A DNA stretch of 64,000 bases, taken from positions 124,001 to 188,000 of the forward strand of contig CAXKVR010000276.1 in assembly GCA_964058845.1 (NCBI GenBank), in the 5' to 3' direction. Made by a program: the position numbers and the translations under genes. Below the pieces are notes generated by a model. That model was given only the letters and a program-made list of their open reading frames with translations, did no database searches and was not told the DNA's origin. The stretch comes from Carex sylvatica. Lineage: Eukaryota > Streptophyta > Magnoliopsida > Poales > Cyperaceae. Numbering within the stretch: the first letter of the stretch is position 1; the number at the start of each line of letters is the position of its first letter. Below are positions 10,691 to 22,400 of this stretch, one piece after another.

Positions 10691-13600
10691 TTAACAGTCT
10701 TCATGTTGATCCAGCAGCACGAATTTTTCCGGGTCAATCTTAGTATCCAAATTGACCCTTTCTGCTATCTCAGTCGGTACCGACCCTGCACAGGATTCTC
10801 CAGATGTCCTTGTCCAATTTTCCAGCAGGTGTGGCTGTGGGATCAACACTCTACTGACATGTCTGAGATTGATTCTACATCCCAGTTTTTGATACAATAG
10901 TGCTCCTAATGCCACTTCTTCCGCCGCTTGCCATGAAGGTAATTCCAAGACATTGTTCCGGATGATTGATTGCACCAGGACTTTGCAATCCGAGCACACC
11001 AGCACTTGTCTTGCCATGTTTACTTCCATTTCCACATACCTGAGAGCATGCACCAATGCCATTGCTTCAGCCTGTAGTGGGTATGCACCTAAGGTATGCG
11101 TCGCGTGGACATACCGGAGTCTACCCCTTTCATCAAATAGCACAAAGGCTGTTCCAGTTTTCTTTGTGTTATCCCAAGAGGCATCTAACAGCATGATCAT
11201 ATTGCCCATTGAAACCAATTCAGGGGTGTGTTTGGCTGGTATTGGCAACTGTTGGCTCTCCATTGTTGACATGCTCAATGCTTTTGCTTGTGCTAGGATA
11301 GCTTGCAGTGTCAGATTTTTCCCATTAAATATTTTGTCATTTCTTGCCTTCCAATTGCACCACAGAATGTTTGTGAAAACCACAATTTGGGGATTATCCA
11401 AATCTCGAGTTATAGTCGATAGGGTCTTTGCAAAATTAACAGGAAGGTCATCTACTCGCAATGCAAAAGGCGAAATGAACCATGTTACCTTTGACATAGG
11501 GCAGAAAAAAAGGACATGCATAATGAATTCGTCTTCCTGAGCACAGCACGGGCAGATTGCAGAGAGAGTTATGATTCTTCGATGGAGCACTTGAGCCGTT
11601 GCGATTCCTTCATGTAGTGCCCTCCAAATAAAAGTCATTACCCTTGGTACCGTTCCCTTCCACTTCCACATCACCTTCCATAGCTCAGTTTGATGTTCAT
11701 CAAATTGCACTTCCCTTTGCCTCCTCTTTGCCAGTATGTGATATACCGCCTTCACAGTATAATTACCGCTTGCACTTGGAGTCCAAATTAACCTGTCTGG
11801 TAATAATGTAGACTCCCTTGGTAGCCGAACCGTTGCCTGAATGGTAGCCACTGCTTGTTGCCCTAACACTTGAGCTAATACATCCTCTCTCCACGTTCCT
11901 TGCTGTTGGTCAAAAACCTCTGCCACTGTGGTATCTCTTTGCCTATTTGTTGTAATTCTTTGTACTTCACAGCCCTCAAACCACGGCTGGTTGACTATTG
12001 TGATATTATTTTCATCCCCAACTTCCCATCTGATTGATTCTCTAAAGAACTCCTTGAGTCGCTGCACATCTTTCCATGTCTTGCTTGCACCAGTAATTGT
12101 TTTAATTCCCCAGAAACCCCCTCTTGGAAAGTATTTGGCTCTCATGATGGCAACCCAAATTTTATCCTGATTAGCTGATAATTGCCATGCCAATTTTAAC
12201 ATCAAGGCTTCGTTAAAAGCCAAGATGTTTCTTATTCCCAATCCTCCTTCTTCAATTGGCTTGCACACCTTATCCCAAGCAATCAGTGACATATAGTGAA
12301 TTTTCCCTAGCTTTCCCCATAAAAATTTCCTCATGACCTGGTTGATCTCATCAGTAACATCCCTCGAAAGTGTTGCTATACTCATGAAATAAACCGGCAT
12401 TGACATTATTACAGATTTAATTAAGGTCACCCTACCTGTATGTGATAGTTGGTTTGCCTTCCATCTTGCCAGTCGATTGTATACCTTCTCCAATACCAAT
12501 TCATTGTTTGGGTCATGGCCGGTTTGTGCTGCATTGATGATCACTCCCAGATATTTCTCCTTTTCTTCCGCCCTTTTTGCCCCCAACACATTTGTAATAT
12601 GCTCACAACATGTCTCATCACAAGACTTGCTAAACCATATAGTAGATTTGTTAAGGTTAATAATCAGACCCGAATTTAAAGCAAATATATCTAGGATATC
12701 TTTGAATGCATTAACCTCACTTGTGCTTGCCTTACCCATTATAATGAGGTCGTCAGCATAGAGAGCATGGGATAGGCTTGGCGCTGTTGGGGCTAATTTG
12801 ATTCTGAAAATTTGGCCTTTCTGCATTGCATCATTGATCTGCTTGGAGAGGCATTCCATTGCTAAAATAAAAAGATAGGGCGATAGAGGACAGCCCTGTC
12901 TAAGCCCCCTCTTAGCTTGATAAACCCGCTACCCGATCCATTTATTAAAATTGTGGTTCTGCTTGCCTTCATGCATGCTTGTACCAATGATGTGATTTTG
13001 GTTGGAATTCTCACCATGTTCATTGCTGCCTCTACAAAATCCCATTGTATTGTATCAAACGCCTTGCTCACATCCGCTTTTAACAAGAAAGCTACTTCCT
13101 TATAATTCGAGCTATGAAAAGAATGCATCACCTCTTTTACAAGGATTACATTATCAGCAATGTTTCTTCCCCTAAGGAAAGCTGTTTGTTGTTTAGATAT
13201 AATGCTCTTCATGTAAGGTTGTAGTCTATTTGCTATTATCTTCATGAACAGATGGTAGATGGTATTCCTAATAGTGAGCGGTCTGTAGTCTTTTGGGGTT
13301 TGCGGCTCTTTCATTTTTGGGATCAAAATTACATGACTGGCCAATCATTGATTTGACAATGTTTACGATTGAAAAGATAATTGAATAGCCGCTGTTATCT
13401 CATTGCCAAATAAGCTCCAATTTTTTTGAAGAAATCGTGTTGTGATCCCGTCGGGCCCTGGCGCCTTGTCGGGCCCCATACTGAACAGGGTCTTTTTGAC
13501 TTCGTCATGCGTTGGGGCTGAACTTAGAAATGCCTGAGCATGTAGTGGAATTTTTTGCTCTTCATTTATCTCTAGTTTTGCCAAGAACCGAACTGGGTCC

Positions 13601-14906
13601 CACTGTTGTTGTCGGTGCAACGTGCCGTACAAATCTTTGAAATAACTGACAAAAGTTCTCCTTATCTCCGCCTCATCCATGATGATCGACCCATCACTCC
13701 ATCTGATATGAGAGATGAGATTCGTCCGTTGCCTCTGTGTCGCCATAGCATGGAAGAATGAAGTGTTCCAATCTCCCTCGCACAACCATTGGATCCTAGA
13801 TCGTTGTCTCCAGTATATTTCCAAGTCCTCTTCTGCCTTCTCATACTCCCTTTGCAACGCCTCCTCAGCCCCATGGATTTGTTGGCTAGGGTGCACTGTT
13901 TGGATCTCCAAAATCTTTTGTTGGAAGTATTTTATTCTGTTTTGCGGGGATTGCTGACTTTTGGCCCATTCAGCAATTTTGAACTTTAATGGTCCAATTC
14001 GCACATCCCATGAGAGGCCCACTGATTGGTGCCAATTCCTTTCACACATTTCATTAAATTCCTCTGAATTTTTCCACCACTTCTCAATTTTAAATCTTTT
14101 TGCATTAAATTGCTTGTTTTTTGCTCTCACTAAAATTGGACAGTGGTCACTATGAATTCGTGGCATGTGATTCACAAAGGCATTCGGGTGAGCTTGCATC
14201 CGCTGGGCCGTTGCAACCGCTCTGTCGAGCCTCTCGTGAATTGCTTGAGAGGCATTTGGTTTGTTTGTCCATGTGTATGTTGGGCCTTTGAAACCCAGGT
14301 CAACTAATCCAGCCTCAAATAAAAATCCCCTAAAAGATATGTTATTTGAGCTCATTGTTGGATTACCCCCATATTTCTCATATTCGCTTGCTATCGCGTT
14401 AAAATCTCCTACAATACAGGCCGTCTCATCCGTACTCAAAATTTGTTTTATCTCTTCCCATAATCTTGGGTCCCCCCCATGTGCTGGGTCCCTGTAGACA
14501 CACACAAGAGTTCATGTATTCTTGCATGTATTTTGAATCTGTCTTGCATCACCACCGTCAGATTTGTTGTAGCATCCCAAAGTAACCAAAGTCCCCCAGA
14601 CCGGCCTCGTGCCGGTACAAGAGAATTATTTTGCAAAGGTAGAAGATTAATTATGTTTCTGGATTTTTCATACGAACGCTTTGTTTCTGAAATAAAGGCG
14701 ATATTCGCCCTTGTTGCTCGGAGGATGTCACTTAGGAATCGTTGTTTTCGTGGCCCCCCAGCTCCACGGCAATTCATGAAAGTATGGTACTCATTGGTAC
14801 TGCGGAGGCCGAGCCGAGCTCTCCTCCAAGGTCCTCTTTTTATGTGCGTTACCCTCGAACGCAACACCCGAGGTTTGGGCGTCAAAAACATCCTCTCCGC
14901 TTGCAC
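10691..14906 (-). pseudogene. LINE ORF2: endonuclease, reverse transcriptase, RNase H (broken)
   Basis: This is the polyprotein that nicks target DNA and reverse transcribes the element RNA. In order: the endonuclease, with MNCRGAG, the metal-binding Glu in FISETK, GDFNAI and the catalytic SDHCP; then a low-homology spacer with PDKAPGPDG; the RT fingers/palm with LIPK, DYRPLT and KADVSKAFD; the catalytic YADD in HALYADDLI; the GLGI/AFNEALMLKLAWQL thumb region; a Cys-rich zf-RVT-type segment (CPCCAQEDE); and a C-terminal RNase H with LLDASWD, QAEAMALV and CSDCK. The last RNase H motif is degraded (Ile where Asn is expected after HVSRVL). Frame breaks lie at about 14.49, 13.35 and 12.89 kb. Confidence 0.93.
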
Positions 14907-17515
14907 TCTCTAAGCGTAGGACCTGTGTCTGTTGTCCTTTCTCACTTTCATTCATCGGACTTGCTCTTTTGTGAGAATCATTTTTTCCTTCACCCATTTT
15001 TTGGGCCCTGAAAGACCTAGCCCGACTTAGGGAGCTCTCTGCTGCAGGGTTATTTAGGCCCAAATTATTGTTGTCAGCTTGATTGCCATCCCTGTTCCAT
15101 GAACCCGAGAAAATGGCTGGGCCATTATTTGGGTTCGTTTCATTTCTTGGCCCAAAATAGAAGCCTTCATGATGCTGCCCAGCATAATCAGAACCGTTTG
15201 GTATATTACTTCTTGTTCCAGTCAACGAGACCTTTGCCGAATTATTAATCCAGGCTCCGACCTTGAGCCTAATTGGCTGTTGCATATGTGGTAAATCCCT
15301 AAATCTTGGGTCAACCCTGAGTCTCTCTAGCCTCAATTTCTCAGCACAGCTCAACGGATCATACCCAATTTTGGAGCAAAAGAGACAAATCCTTGGGAGT
15401 TTTTCATAAGTGATATAAAGTGGGATTGTACCTAGTTCTGGGTGGTCAACATCCACTCTGTCTTTGAGTTTGCCATCTACATTGATCAGCATCTTAACCT
15501 TGTAGATTTTGTGTCCTCCCACAAACAGCTCCACTGGTTCTGATATTGGCGTGCCTAACTCATGCGCCAATATATGAATACCTTCCTTTGAGATGGTTGC
15601 CGGTGGCACTCTATGCCACTGGGTCCAGACTTCGGCTACTTCTACCGTGGGTTGTTCGATGTCGCTTGGACCTCCAACTTGCTTTGGAAACACCGCATCC
15701 ATTCTATAAGTCCATATTCCTCTCTGCATCACTTTCTCCAAGTCCTCCCTATTGGTAAACTGTGCCAGAAACATGTTGCGTGCCAAGATTGAGATGTCGG
15801 TGGCCGGGTCCACCCCCCCATGCCTTCATCATTGTGGAAGCGAATTGGTGGTCTATGACAGATTTATCTGTTGCTACCCTTAGGATTGCACACAGATTCC
15901 ATTGTCGATTGGCAAGGCCAGCTTGTAGGAGACGTACCGGTTGAGATGACTCCCCACCCAAACTTAGGGCAGCAAATTGTTCAACAAATTGCTCGTCAGT
16001 TAAATCCATTGTCAGCTGAGAATTTGTGTGTGTGTTTGTATGTAATATTTTTGTTGGGGAGAGAGAGGTTTGAGTAGAGAAGACTTTTGCAGGATATGTG
16101 ATGGTTGTATGTGTTTGTTTCTTTTGAGTGGTGGAAAAAGGATTTTTAATGAGAGCAAGTAATTTTGGAGACAAAAATTCGGTTTTGGGCTTATTGAAGC
16201 TATATTTTGTATCTTTGACTGGGTTATTTTGGTATGGAGCTTTTTTTTGCACTGCACTGAATTTCTCTTTTCCTTTGTCGTACTTGCATGCTTCTGTAGC
16301 AACACAGCTTTGTGCATCTCCCTTGCCTTTGTAGTAAGCAGTACCTCCTTTTTTTTCCTGAGCTTTTGTTGTTTGGAAGGCTTTAAAGGTTTGTGATAGC
16401 TTTAATACTAGAATTTGCCCAACTGTGATATTAAAATTAACCATATAGGTTTTTTGGCTTTCCTTCTCCTCATGTTGCTTAGCTGGCACTAGCTTGCCAT
16501 TGTCTTTTACCATGATGGTAAATTTTCCTATCTGCACTGCTGCTTTTTGTCTGTAAGTTGTAAAAGGGTTCCAGAAACCTTTTTTTGTGTTTAACCATTT
16601 TCTCATTTTTTCCTCTGTTTTTTGAGATTGCACTTGCATCCGGTGCACTTCATTTTGCCCAGTATTTGCTCTATACTCCTGGTGTACAGAGCTGTGAACA
16701 CTTGGTTCATTGCTATCCATTTGGCTAGAGTCAGAGGATGGTTCCGGTGGTGATGGCGGCGGTTGATTGGCCACTGTGAGACTGTCATGGAACTGTAATA
16801 AAGATTGGCGCACATAATACTCATTATCCTGTGCATATGGGCCGTAACGGTCGCCATTGTCCTCAGGTGGAGGTAGGTCGGCATCTGCCGGCATTTCACC
16901 AGTGAATTCCCAAGCTATGACAGTGATGGTGCACTCTTTCCACTGACACCCATATGGTAAAACTGAGAAGTACGGGATTCTTCGCGGATCAATTATCCTA
17001 ACCCATAAGTGAAGGTTCATATGGTTAGGCCCCTGTATGTTCTCTTCATCAATACTTTCTATTTCACCAAACTGTGCCGCAAGTTGTTGTATGAAGAAGG
17101 GGTGCCAAAATTCTTCTGGGAATTCTGTCACTCTAATCCGCACTCTGTAAGGCTTAACCTGGTGTCTAGCATCCCAGTCGGTATCCCATTCTGTGAATCT
17201 CCAGCCATGTTACTCTCCCCAGACATTACCTTCCTGAATTACCAGGAGTCTGCTCAAGGCGTGTGGGAGTTGGATACGAAACGTCGTCGAACTACATTTC
17301 CAGTATTTGTAATCATTAACAGTACCTGCAAAGGTTGTAGCCAGAAACCTTTGTACCTGTCTGATAGAACCCCCAAAGTCACGAGTTCTGCCCTCAGCCA
17401 TGACTCTTATGGAACCCTCCAATTCCTCTATCCTTTGGTGGTAGATGTCATTTTGTTGAAAATAAGCACAGCCTTGTTGGATTTGTTGAGTACTAAGGAG
17501 AAATTGTCTTGCCAT
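14791..17515 (-). pseudogene. LINE ORF1, two DUF4283-like modules and a zinc knuckle (broken)
   Basis: ORF1 proteins of plant LINEs bind RNA as part of the retrotransposition particle. The frame opens at about 17515, hits one TAA at 17212-17210, resumes in the same frame to about 15750, then shifts near a run of seven C at about 15813 and continues to 14791. Rejoined, it would approach 900 residues, long for this family. The first part contains VRIRVTEFPEEFW and FGEIESID, resembling the second half of a DUF4283 region. A long Ser/Gln/Lys-rich linker follows. The second part (MKAWG, then NMFLAQF and VMQRGIWTY) is a typical DUF4283 region. The knuckle reads CLFCSKIGYDPLSC, with Tyr in the usual His position. 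The tail overlaps the start of the endonuclease frame by about 115 nt. Confidence 0.8.
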
Positions 17516-18095
17516 TTCAGTAAGATGATTTTCAGTAGTAAATGATTTTGAGGAAAGAGTTGAGTTCGGAAGGCAGTAATCAAGTGTTGGAAAGAAAAAA
17601 GACCTTGTAGAAGAAAAAATTCAAAGGCTGGAGGGCAAAACCCAAAAAAGTTCAAAGTGCATTTATGAAGGTTCTGAAACCCGCTAGAAAAACAATAAAA
17701 TGTATTTTGGAGTGGTTTTGGTACTTTCTTCTAGTGAGCTAGTGAATGATATGGTCTTTTTCTGTTGAGAATTAGGTAGGGTAGTAGCTATCAATATGCA
17801 ATAAATGGCCTGCTTGCCTGTAGCTGTGTGTAGGCATATGGTGCTAGTGGTAGTGAGCTGAGGTTGCGTGAGGTAGAAGCCCAACCCACTCGCTCTAAGC
17901 CATCAACCGTCCTCCCTTCTCCTTCTCCCTTCGCCTCCCTTTCATAAACTGTCACTACTGCAATGGTCCACTTCTAAATCAATGGCCTTTACATGATTTG
18001 CCTAAAAATGGTAGAAACCGTAGTTGCACACTTTATGTATGCATGCATGTTGTGTGTGGGGTGAGTTTTCAATAATATAATTCTGTACAGTTCAA

Positions 18096-18712
18096 ATTTG
18101 GAGGAATGGTGGAGACATGAAAAATTGAGGCAGTGGAACTCTCCTCATAAATATATATGGAGGACAAAATTGTTCATAAAATTTGAAAATTTAAAGTTGT
18201 TGTGTTAATATAAAAAATTATTGTGCTAATATTAGCACCCTGATAAACTTTGATGGGTATTCGATATGATCTAATTAAATCTAAACCGTAAATGAAATCC
18301 AACGGTGCGAACTCTTCAACTTTGCGTTAATGCAGAGGATATGGAATTATGGATTCGTCGGAGAAAGTTAAAAACAAAAACGGCTAGGGTTCTCCAACCG
18401 GCTCTCTCTCTCTGTCTCTCACTCGCTTCACCGGTCCACCCCGACCTCTCGAATCTCGATCCGCCTCCCCGACTCCGCCTTTGCACGCGACTCGACCCGG
18501 GTTCTATCCATCATTTCATCTACTCCCAATCCCGTGACCCACTTTATTCACTAACAACACGATCTTTTGAGATTCTTGAGATTCTTGGAAGTGAGAAATG
18601 CTCATATCAGGACCTGATTTCTTATATCGATAATTCATATTTTTTTTGCGGGACCCATTTTCAGAGTTAGCTTGCATAATTCGCGCCAGAAAAACCATCC
18701 TATAGTTGCTAT
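18096..18712. promoter_or_regulatory. Upstream region of the Agenet/DUF724 gene, with a foldback B fragment
   Basis: Positions 18240-18350 include ATGCAGAGGATATGGAA, an end fragment of foldback family B. The next 250 bp are pyrimidine-rich and GC-rich (runs of CTCTCT, then CACCCCGACC) and look like a plant core promoter or 5' UTR. A 121-residue frame at 18305-18670 has no recognisable domain. Whether transcription starts here, upstream of the hAT element, or after it cannot be told from sequence. Confidence 0.35.
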
Positions 18713-19003
18713 TAGAGGGTTGCAAAAACCTGGGTCGGGCGGCCCGTACCCGACCCGCCCGTGCCCGAGCCCGGGTATGGGTCAAGTAAACGGGTACACG
18801 GGTACGAGCATAAAACGGGTAGGGTACGGTTATTTGGTTCAATGCCCAGGCAAATTCGGCCCGAATTACGCCCGTACCCGCCCGACCCGACCCTGTACCT
18901 GTACCCGACCCGTACCTGACCTGTACCCGTACCCGACCCGTTAAAAATTCAAATTTTTTTGAAATTTCGAATTTGCCGCCTAAAAAAATAACAGAAAAAA
19001 AAG

Positions 19004-19041
<38 letters not shown>

Positions 19042-19326
19042 AAAGAAAAAAAAAGAAAGAAAAAAAGACAGAAAAACAGAGGAAAAAAAAAAAAAAAACC
19101 CGGACCGGGTATTCTACCCGGACCGTCCTACCCGTCAAGGGTACCACGAGCACGGGTATAAGACGGGTAGGATACGGATTTTGAAAAAAATACCCGTGAT
19201 ACTAGGCCCGTGATACCCGTATACCCGTGATACCCGTATACCCGTGATATCCGTACCCGACCCATATCCGTACCTGACCCCGGGTATACCCTACCCGCCC
19301 GTACCCTACCCGTTAGCAAACCCCTA
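18713..19326. mobile_element. hAT-like non-autonomous element built of CCCGTA repeats
   Basis: The 614-bp element begins TAGAGGGTTGC and ends GCAAACCCCTA. It is flanked by GTTGCTAT at 18705-18712 and GATGCTAT at 19327-19334, a 7/8-matching 8-bp TSD as expected for hAT. The interior is iterated CGGGTA/TACCCG in opposite orientations around a purine-only (A/G) core at 18990-19100. It has no transposase. It lies about 170 bp upstream of the DUF724 gene start codon. The element at 47740 is built on the same plan. Confidence 0.82.
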
Positions 19327-19493
19327 GATGCTATGTACGCACTATACACTCAACCTCTGTCTGACTGACTGTCTGTGTTCTCCCTCGGAAGAAGAACCTG
19401 ACCTGACCTCTCTTAAATCTCTTTAATTTAACACATTTATTTCTACTCTAAAACCTTCCCTTGTTCCTTCCACCCCTTGATTGGAAATCTCCA

Positions 19494-22400
19494 ATGATGA
19501 AGCAAGATCCCATGACCAAAGCTCCATCGAAAGATACCATTGAAGTTCAAGGAGCAGCCTCCGTTTCGCGTTTAAAGGAGGATGCTTTTCCGGCTGGTGC
19601 AGAGGTCGAGGTGCAAATCAATTCGGAAGGTTTTTATGACTCCTGGTACGAGGCCAAGGTGTTGAGCCGTTACTCCACAACGCGGCATGTCAAGTATAAG
19701 GTCCAGTACCTCCATCTTTTGGGAGATGATGGATCCCAACAACTGCTAATAGAGGATGTCTATGCCAAGAATGTCAGGCCCCGGGCCCCACGCCGTTTGA
19801 GCACACATGATGCTGGTAATGAGGTATCAATTTGTGGCTCTTTTTGTTGTCTTTTTTTATATTGACTGGAGTTTTGTTTGGAAATTTTTGGAGTAATTTT
19901 AGAAGAATGGTACTTTTGGTGAGTAAAGGTTTGTAAATAGGGTTTATTGCTTGATCTATTTCTTGTTAAAGTAATCTGTCTCTCTGTGTGTGTGCAGGAT
20001 GAAGACCCAATTTTTAAGATGCATGATCTTGTTGAGGCAAACCACAATGACGGGTGGTGGCATGGAGTGGTATCGGGTGTAATAAATCTTGAAACGGATC
20101 TATACACTGTATCTTTTCCCAACTCAAGGGAGGTCTTCCAATTTAAGCCGGCTGAAATCAGGCCTCAATTAGATTTTGTCAAGGGCAAGTGGGTCCCAGT
20201 TCTAGGACAAGCACAGGTACAGTACTTGAGAGTTATTCAGTTGTGTTTGTCCGATTTTTTTTCTAAAAAAAGAAGTTGGAAACAACTAACAAGTATGCCT
20301 AGTATACAACAAACTACAAAACTAAATATTTTTCATTAAGAAGCATTCACATATATATCTGCTTGCATGCGAGTCCCAGCCTGTTTGAGATGGCTGCATG
20401 CGGACAGAGCTTCAATATTTTTGCATATTTGGGAGCTAGGCTTTACATTTCTTTGGGAAACAAGAACTGACAGCAGTGAATTCCATGATCCTGTACAAAC
20501 AACTATGACTTTGAGTTTCTTTTTTCCCCTCTTTTCGTGTTCATTTGCCAATTTTCAGCTGAACTGTTTTCATTGAGGCAAAGTTGACAGATTGAATTTA
20601 TCTAATTTTTAGAAAAGAAAAACTTTCAAAAAAGGCGAAAAAGTGGAAGTGTATGGTTTGAGAGATGATTATGGCTCATACTTCCCTGCACGAGTCAAGA
20701 AAGTGATACACAACTCCTTCTACCTGGTCAAGTATGCAAGCGTGAGTGCACTGCTCAATGGCGACCAGACTGAGATCCTTGACCCTCAGTTCTTGAGGCC
20801 TGCCCGGGACACTATTCCCAGGACAAATCCCTTCGCGGTGGATTCTCATGTGGAGGTTATTCACGAAGGGGGTTGGTCTCATGGTGTTGTGTTGAGTGGT
20901 CCAAGTGGTAACAATTATGCCGTGACTCTAGAATCTAAAGGCGAACCGATGACTTTCAATGTTTCTAACATGCGGTTGTGGTTGGATTGGGATGGCAGGA
21001 GGTGGAGCAAGTGGGGCAGCCCTTCTAAGGTATCTCCTGACTTGTTACTTTTAAGGGTTGCCAACAGTTTTGTTCTTTAAATTTAAGTTTTCTTTGCTTC
21101 TATTTATTTATGTTAATTTTGGTTTTCTACATTGTACTTTTAACTGTTAATTCTATCTTTTGTTCTTCTCTCTCTCTCTTCAAACTTACTGCATTCTTTA
21201 CCCAGAATGACTAGATTACTTCTTTGCTGTAATTTAGGTGAAGAAGAGAAAATCAGTCAGTATCAGCAAAAGTTTTACCTCTGACATTACATTAACTGAA
21301 GAAAGTGAAACCACACCTGGCTCGGTGATTTCCACGGGCAAAAGGCTGAAGAAGTATAGACAAGAAGAAGTTCAAGAGCTGCAAAGCCCCTCAGGAAACG
21401 TATTTACACCCAGGTCATTTACCAATGCAAAATTCCTTTATTTTATTTTACTGTATGATTACCTCCTACTACTTTGTTTTACTGTTATTACACTAAAATT
21501 TATCCTAATTTTCAGCTGTAGCAGAAAGGACTTAGACGAAATCTTCATCTCTGAACTTTTAAAGGTGGAATCAAAATCAAGCAAAAATACTAATAGCTCT
21601 AGTCCAAGAATTAGGCATGCTGTGCGGAAAATATCTAAATCTCGCAAGCTGCTTACAGAATTAAAGGACTGCCAATCTGTGAGTAGCTCCCTATCACATT
21701 CTATCCATTATGTTATTTGTATTGGCTTTTATGTATGCTACTAGTAGCAAGCTGAGCTTTTTATAACTATTGTTTTTTTATTGGCTCAGAAGATAAGTAC
21801 AGGAAGGAGAAGCAGCCCATGCAAAAAAAATTTGAAGGGCTGGGTGACATATAAAAAAAGTAAGTCAATCTTCCTTACTTGCTTTGTTGATGATTTCTTA
21901 CTAGAGTAAGCTTTCTGAAAAGCTGAAGATCAAATATACTATCTTCTTTTATTGGCACCCTGTGCACGTAAAATACTGTTTAGTGCACTTCAATGCAACC
22001 GTAGTTACATTTTTGTAGAAGACAAGGTGAACTACAATGGACAAACTACTACTGAAAAGCAAAAGGATGTGAATTTATCTAATAAGAGCTCTAGTGATGT
22101 GCCTCAGCCAAACACAAATGGTGAGAAAGCAGCAGCTCATGTGCATGCCACATCATGTCAGCAACAACTGTGTACGTTTAACTGATAATAACTATTAATT
22201 GAGAAATGCCATTTTTTTTTCCTGTATTTCAGTTGTAATTTATTTCCCTGGAACTTATTTATAAGGCATGACTAATCCCCCTGACAGTTAACACAAACTA
22301 TACTGCTGATCATGCTGGGGAGAATGCAATTGGAGTCTCATCCTATCACAGAGTAGTGAGTCAGATTGTAGATTCAGAGAGCCAATGTTTGCTTAATACT

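Larger units (their letters stand above)
10439..18083 (-). mobile_element. Full-length, inactivated LINE (L1-type with RNase H)
   Basis: This non-LTR retrotransposon lies on the minus strand. Its 3' end is a 15-nt poly(A) (T run at 10439-10453). It is flanked by an exact 12-bp direct repeat TGTACAGTTCAA at 10427-10438 and 18084-18095, which marks target-primed insertion and fixes a length of about 7.6 kb. In order of transcription it has a 5' region, a long ORF1 region with DUF4283-like sequence and a zinc knuckle, then ORF2 with AP-like endonuclease, reverse transcriptase and RNase H. The reading frames are broken by at least one in-frame stop and about four frameshifts, so it cannot move on its own. 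The intact TSD and full length point to a fairly recent insertion. Confidence 0.95.

Noticed and set aside
10953..11540. 195-residue plus-strand open frame
   Set aside because: It lies antisense to the LINE reverse transcriptase/RNase H frame and has no recognisable domain; a shadow frame.
14479..14913. 144-residue plus-strand open frame
   Set aside because: Antisense to the LINE endonuclease; composition follows the coding strand opposite.
18305..18670. 121-residue frame upstream of the DUF724 gene
   Set aside because: No domain, begins inside a foldback fragment, and the segment looks like promoter or leader sequence.
18713..19326. CRISPR-like or telomere-like short repeats
   Set aside because: Repeats are mirrored, contiguous without spacers, and bounded by hAT ends with an 8-bp TSD, so they are transposon interior.
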